Assembly (NCBI GenBank): GCA_040768845.1
Contig: JAXGME010000008.1
Location: forward strand, 124,001-188,000
Source of the DNA: JAEZHK01 sp040768845
Lineage (GTDB): Bacteria > Bacillota > Clostridia > Christensenellales > Aristaeellaceae
DNA: 64,000 bases
Direction of reading: 5' to 3'
Program-made: the position numbers and the translations under genes
The notes under the pieces: generated by a model
Databases searched by the model: none
Seen by the model: only the letters and a program-made list of their open reading frames with translations
What the model was told of the DNA's origin: nothing
In this document: positions 60,656 through 64,000 of the stretch, one piece after another
Layout: the number at the start of each line of letters is the position of its first letter
How positions within the stretch are numbered: the first letter of the stretch is position 1

Positions 60656-60732
60656 CGGCCCACCTCCCGCCCCATTATACCATACGCCGGGCATTTTGCG
60701 GCCCCGTCCTGAATACGCTGTTTCGGGAGGCG

Positions 60733-61020
60733 ATGGATGTGAAAAGCGACGCGAACCCCGCCGAGCGGCCCCACACGCTGGTCCTCGACGCCCGCAGCCG
60801 CGCCACGATTACCGGTGTGACGGACGTGGACAGCTTCAACGACGTGATGATCGTCTTGAACACCTCTTCCGGCGCGATGACGCTGGTGGGCAGCGCGCTG
60901 CACATCTCCAGGCTGAACCTGGAGGAGGGCCAGCTGCTGGTGGAGGGCCAGATCGACGCGCTGGAGTACGACGAGCGCGCCGCGCGGGGCAAGGGCGGGC
61001 TGGGCCGCCTGTTCAAGTAA
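60733..61020 (+). CDS. yabP: sporulation protein YabP
   Basis: The 95-residue protein has the YabP core ATITGVTDVDSFNDVMIVL and LHISRLNLEEGQLLVEGQID. In Bacillus YabP and its neighbour YabQ are made in the mother cell and are needed for normal spore cortex. GGGAGG is only two bases from the ATG at 60733; a GTG at 60739 would be better spaced and is a possible true start. The stop overlaps the yabQ ATG. It marks the organism as a probable spore former. Confidence 0.92.
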   Translation: MDVKSDANPAERPHTLVLDARSRATITGVTDVDSFNDVMIVLNTSSGAMTLVGSALHISRLNLEEGQLLVEGQIDALEYDERAARGKGGLGRLFK

Positions 61021-61388
61021 TGCTGTTCTACACGGTGGGGCAGCCCCAGGCCTTTCTGGGGATGATGTACGCGGGGCTGGCGGCGGGGCTTTTGTTTGAC
61101 GGGGCGGCGCTGGTGCGAAAGCTGCTCTCGGCGGGGCGCCTCCTGACGCTGGCGGTGGACTGCGCCTTTTCGCTGGCCTGCGCGGTGCTGCTGGCGGCGG
61201 TGTGGCTGCGGGTCAACTACCTGGATTTCAGAATGTACGCGCTGATGGGCGCGGCCGCCGGGGCGGTGCTCTACGCGCTGACGGTCCGGCCGCTCATGGT
61301 GCGGCTCGTCGCGCGGCCGCTGATCTTTCTGTGGCGGCGCGTCCGGCGGATGGCGGGCTCAAAAATCTTCCGGAAAATTTTTCGTTGA
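61020..61388 (+). CDS. yabQ: spore cortex protein YabQ
   Basis: The 122-residue membrane protein starts at the ATG overlapping the yabP stop (TAATG). It has four hydrophobic segments: MYAGLAAGLLFDGAALV, LTLAVDCAFSLACAVLLAAV, MYALMGAAAGAVLYALTV and LVARPLIFLW. Position, size and topology match YabQ, which localises to the outer forespore membrane and is needed for cortex formation. Confidence 0.9.
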   Translation: MLFYTVGQPQAFLGMMYAGLAAGLLFDGAALVRKLLSAGRLLTLAVDCAFSLACAVLLAAVWLRVNYLDFRMYALMGAAAGAVLYALTVRPLMVRLVARPLIFLWRRVRRMAGSKIFRKIFR

Positions 61389-61453
61389 GGGAGGAATCCC
61401 GCATCCGGCACAGAATATTGTTATTACTGCGCTTAAGAAAGGCTGTGTGCTTC

Positions 61454-61738
61454 GTGTCCCGCAAAAAGACGATCAAGCCCCGCTTCTGGCTTCTGATGAT
61501 GGCCGTGCTGGTGATGGTGTTTGGCGGCGTATACTTAAGCCAGGGTCAGTATCTGAGCACCCAGGCGCAGCACATCGCGGCGCTGGAGGCCGAAAAAGCC
61601 CAGGCACTGGACCAGAACGCCGCGCTGGAACGCAAGATCGCCTTTGCCAAGACCAGCGAATACGTGGAGCGCGTGGCGCGGGACCAGCTGGGCCTTCTGA
61701 AAAAGAACGAGGTGCGTTTTGTCACAGGCGGAAACTAA
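61454..61738 (+). CDS. divIC: septum formation protein DivIC/FtsB
   Basis: The 94-residue protein starts at a GTG (MSRKKTIKPRFW). One membrane segment (about 12-30) is followed by a coiled coil (QAQHIAALEAEKAQALDQNA, about 40-65) and the conserved YVERVARDQLGLLKKNE end. It forms the FtsL-DivIC-DivIB division complex. The yabP-yabQ-divIC order is that of Bacillus and Clostridium. The start is not certain, since no good ribosome site precedes it and another in-frame GTG lies at 61445. Confidence 0.88.
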   Translation: MSRKKTIKPRFWLLMMAVLVMVFGGVYLSQGQYLSTQAQHIAALEAEKAQALDQNAALERKIAFAKTSEYVERVARDQLGLLKKNEVRFVTGGN

Positions 61739-62621
61739 TCGCGTCGCCGTCATCGACGTGGGCTCCAATTCGGTTCGACTGCTGGTCGCCGGGCGCTCCG
61801 GCGGCCAGTTTTTTCCAATTCATACCGGCCGAACGGTCACGCGCCTGATGGAGGGCCTGCGGGACGGCCTTCTGGACGGGGCGGCCATGGCGCGGACGCT
61901 TTCGGCCATCGAGGCCCTGGCGGACGAGGCCCGCGCGCTGGGCGCGGGGAAGATCTATGGCTTTGGCACCAGCGCCATGCGGGACGGATGGAAAAGCAGC
62001 CCCGCGCTGATTGACGGCGCGGCGCGGATGGGCGTGGAGCTTTCCGTGCTCTCCGGAGAGGCGGAGGCGCGCCTCGCTTACGCGGGCGCGGCGCCCGCGG
62101 GCGCGGCCGGGGTCATCGACATCGGCGGCGGCTCCACCGAATTCATGACCGGAAGGGACGGCCGCGTGCTGGCCGCCGCCTCGGCGCAGATGGGCGCCGT
62201 GCGGCTGAAGGCGCTCTCCGGCGGCGAAACCGATCCTGACCGGCTCCTCGAAACCGCGCGCCGGGCCCTCGAGCCCGCCGCCCGGGCGGCGCTCCGCTTC
62301 CCGTCCAGCGACGGCTGGGTGGCCGTGGGCGGCACGTTTACCGCGCTGGCCGCCATGGAGCAGAAGCTGGACCGCTACGACGCCGCCAAGGTGCAGGGCT
62401 TTCGCCTGACCGCCGACGCCGCCGCCGCGTGGCTGGCGCGCCTTGCCGCCATGACCCAGCGGGAGCGCCTCCGGATTCCCGGCCTGATCCCGGAGCGCGC
62501 CGACATCATCCCCTTCGGCGCAGCCATCGCCGCCGCCTGCTTTACGCTGATCGGCCGGCCCTTCGTCACCGTCAGCGACCGGGACAACCTTCTGGGCTTT
62601 CTCCGCGGACTTCCCGCGTAA
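61719..62621 (+). CDS. ppx: exopolyphosphatase/GppA-family phosphatase
   Basis: The protein uses a TTG start overlapping divIC by 20 bases, preceded by GAGGTG; no ATG is available near the conserved N-terminus. The 300 residues form an ASKHA fold: VAVIDVGSNSVRLLVA, FGTSAMRDGWKS, LSGEAEARLAYAG with the catalytic Glu and GVIDIGGGSTEFM. It hydrolyses polyphosphate or pppGpp. It lacks the C-terminal HD domain of E. coli Ppx, as is usual in Gram-positives. Confidence 0.92.
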   Translation: MSQAETNRVAVIDVGSNSVRLLVAGRSGGQFFPIHTGRTVTRLMEGLRDGLLDGAAMARTLSAIEALADEARALGAGKIYGFGTSAMRDGWKSSPALIDGAARMGVELSVLSGEAEARLAYAGAAPAGAAGVIDIGGGSTEFMTGRDGRVLAAASAQMGAVRLKALSGGETDPDRLLETARRALEPAARAALRFPSSDGWVAVGGTFTALAAMEQKLDRYDAAKVQGFRLTADAAAAWLARLAAMTQRERLRIPGLIPERADIIPFGAAIAAACFTLIGRPFVTVSDRDNLLGFLRGLPA

Positions 62622-62638
62622 AGAATTGCGTTTTTCGC

Positions 62639-62667
62639 TTGACAAACGCGCCGCGCTGAGGTATAAT
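62639..62667 (+). promoter_or_regulatory. promoter of the tRNA-Met genes
   Basis: TTGACA (62639-62644) and TATAAT (62662-62667) are 17 bases apart, a full consensus promoter 29 bases before the first tRNA. Confidence 0.92.
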
Positions 62668-62696
62668 ACTTTTTGCCGTCCAGAAAACGGCAGCAT

Positions 62697-62773
<77 letters not shown>

Positions 62774-62777
62774 CAAA

Positions 62778-62811
62778 AAATGCCAATTTCGTTTATTCGG
62801 GATTGGCATTT
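62778..62811 (+). other. stem-loop between the tRNA genes
   Basis: AAATGCCAAT (62778-62787) pairs perfectly with ATTGGCATTT (62802-62811) around a 14-base loop. It is probably a processing or attenuation stem. Confidence 0.55.
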
Positions 62812-62814
62812 CAT

Positions 62815-62891
62815 GGCGGCGTAGCTCAGTTGGCTAGAGCATTCGGTTCATACCCGGAGTGTCGTTGGTTCGAATCCGACCGCCGCTACCA
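62815..62891 (+). tRNA. elongator tRNA-Met (CAT)
   Basis: The 77-nt gene has acceptor GGCGGCG/CGCCGCT and anticodon loop TTCATAC. It closely resembles the Bacillus elongator tRNA-Met rather than the lysidine tRNA-Ile. CCA is encoded. Confidence 0.93.
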
Positions 62892-62893
62892 CG

Positions 62894-62932
62894 AAAACAG
62901 TGCATCTTCTACACAAGATGCACTGTTTTTTT
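62894..62932 (+). terminator. Rho-independent terminator of the tRNA operon
   Basis: A perfect 15-bp stem (AAAACAGTGCATCTT with its complement, loop CTACAC) runs into a T-tract ending at 62932. Confidence 0.95.
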
Positions 62933-63062
62933 GTGTCAATTGCTCTATTTTTGTATGGAAATCGCCTAACATGCGCTTAACCGCTGACCAAAGGGCGGGA
63001 TTTCTGCACAAAACGGACGATTTTTTCACCGTTTTCGGCTCAAAAGTTTAGCTACACTAAAC

Positions 63063-64000
63063 CTATCCGGCAAGCTTACGGCTTACGTTCATGACCGCCT
63101 CCACCTCTTGTTCCTTGACGCCGTGCACATACCGATTCATGGTGGTGCTTATGTCCGCATGACCGATAATGCCCTGAATCGTCTTTGGAGAAGCGCCCGT
63201 AGCATTCAACATCGTCGCGTAGCTGTGGCGGAAGATGTGGGCCGTCGCGCCGTGCATGTCAATTGCACGCTCGATCCGCTGCATTGTACGCACATACACC
63301 ATCTTGGTAATGGGCGCGTCCCCACCAATCACATAGCCGGAAGCCTTTGCCGGTTGAAGAAGCTCCCATAGCACCGGGTCAAGTGGAATGCTTCGCTTCC
63401 CCTTCTCGGTCTTTGGCGTTCCAATCACCGCGTCGTTCTTCCCGCCCGGAAAGACAGCATTCCGAACAACATGAACCCATCCGGCTTTCGCATCAATGTC
63501 CTCCCACCGCAAGCCCAGCACTTCACCGCGCCGCATGCCCGTGAAGATTAGCAAGCTCATTAACCGCCTGTCATCGTCAGAGAGCTTGTCAAGCGCCCGG
63601 ATAATGTCCGTGAGTTCATCCTGTGTCAAAGCCTTACGTTCAGTCTTTTTTGTGGACGGAATCGTAAGCCGGGTGCTTTCGGCGGGGTTCTCCAGAATCA
63701 GCTTATCCTCTTTGGCTGACCGGAAGATAGCCCGGATTAAGACAAGCATTTCCTTCAATGTCTTTTCAGCAAGATTGCTTCGCTCATTAAGGAAAATCTG
63801 AATGTCGCCCGTCGTAATCCGGTTGATGGGCCTGTCACCCCAAGCCGGAAACAGGTGATATTCGAAAGTGGAGAGATACCCGCTTGCCGTCGTAGGCTTT
63901 AGCTTGTGTTCCTTGTAGGTCGAATACCAGCTTAGGGTATATTCCTTGAAGGACACAGCGATAACCGTTTTGAGTGCATATTCGCCCCCAATGAATTCCG
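63063..64000 (-). CDS. tyrosine recombinase/integrase, 5' end outside window
   Basis: The frame stays open to the window edge, so the start is missing; the GTG at 63956 is probably internal. The visible part has a SAM-like core-binding domain (YSTYKEHKLKPTTASGYLST, then NRITTGDIQIFLNERS) and a catalytic domain. The catalytic residues are Arg in FTGMRRGEVLGLRWED, Lys in TPKTEKGKRSIPL, His and Arg in HIFRHSYATML, and His and Tyr in IGHADISTTMNRYVHG. It matches phage/ICE integrases of the Tn916 type. Its 3' end faces two tRNA-Met genes and its GC is lower than its surroundings. It probably marks the edge of an integrated element. Confidence 0.93.
   Translation of the reverse strand, partial: EFIGGEYALKTVIAVSFKEYTLSWYSTYKEHKLKPTTASGYLSTFEYHLFPAWGDRPINRITTGDIQIFLNERSNLAEKTLKEMLVLIRAIFRSAKEDKLILENPAESTRLTIPSTKKTERKALTQDELTDIIRALDKLSDDDRRLMSLLIFTGMRRGEVLGLRWEDIDAKAGWVHVVRNAVFPGGKNDAVIGTPKTEKGKRSIPLDPVLWELLQPAKASGYVIGGDAPITKMVYVRTMQRIERAIDMHGATAHIFRHSYATMLNATGASPKTIQGIIGHADISTTMNRYVHGVKEQEVEAVMNVSRKLAG

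Overview
The window looks like a chromosomal piece of a GC-rich, anaerobic, spore-forming member of the Clostridia. The evidence is a yabP-yabQ-divIC sporulation/division cluster, a CIRCE-controlled groES-groEL operon, sigma-A promoters of the TTGACA/TATAAT type, AGGAGG ribosome binding sites, a glycyl radical enzyme, and many sugar-catabolism operons with ROK and GntR regulators. A lineage near the Christensenellales is my guess; no taxon is proved by what I can see here. Most genes are strongly GC-rich. The insertion sequences (33.3-37.8 kb) and the integrase at the right end are visibly lower in GC.

Layout. 1-2.8 kb: the end of a glycan or surface-polysaccharide operon (two GT4 glycosyltransferases and a YdcF/SanA-like protein), closed by a 166-bp imperfect palindrome. 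2.9-8.7 kb: a four-gene operon with a ROK regulator, glycyl radical activase, divergent glycyl radical enzyme and FGGY kinase. 8.8-9.9 kb: alanine dehydrogenase. 10.1-15.6 kb: a ribose-type ABC sugar transporter with two different permeases, ending in a cupin-type phosphoglucose isomerase. 15.9-17.6 kb: an MDR alcohol dehydrogenase and 3-methyladenine glycosylase. 17.7-26.0 kb: a GntR-controlled, divergent catabolic locus (SMP-30 lactonase-like, FGGY kinase, D-2-hydroxyacid dehydrogenase, shikimate-dehydrogenase-like, phosphotriesterase-like, GntR, glycerol-dehydrogenase-like, KDPG-aldolase-like) that looks like a sugar-acid or lactone pathway with no obvious assignment. 26.1-27.9 kb: a secreted BIG2-NlpC/P60 protein. 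28.1-33.3 kb: a second ABC sugar importer with a GHL6-type putative glycosidase.

33.3-37.9 kb is a mobile-element pile-up: an IS66-type element, an IS256-type element and the 3' remnant of a serine recombinase. It abuts the 5' end of the GHL6-ABC operon. 38.0-43.5 kb is a complete rRNA operon on the minus strand (16S, 23S, 5S, tRNA-Asn). It has a 157-nt insertion that appears to sit in 23S helix 45 and an enlarged 16S V1 helix. 43.7-52.2 kb holds a SpoU-type RNA methyltransferase, a CAP-domain secreted protein, a secreted caspase-like protease with an EF-hand loop and BIG2 repeats, an AI-2E-family transporter coupled to a ferredoxin-type aldo/keto reductase, and a sorbitol-6-phosphate dehydrogenase/L-sorbose-1-phosphate reductase pair. 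52.3-62.6 kb is core: gyrB-gyrA, MgtC-like, groES-groEL, a degenerate RadC-like protein, yabP-yabQ-divIC and ppx. The window ends with initiator and elongator tRNA-Met genes, followed by a tyrosine recombinase that is probably the edge of an integrated element.

The sugar operons make one theme: import (two ABC systems), ring opening, dehydrogenation or lactone hydrolysis, phosphorylation and aldol cleavage, feeding glycolysis. The best candidates for undescribed biology are the glycyl radical operon and the 17.7-26.0 kb catabolic locus. The rRNA insertions, the 166-bp palindrome and the bacterial caspase are the other points worth a second look. No CRISPR array, riboswitch or prophage structural gene was recognised.
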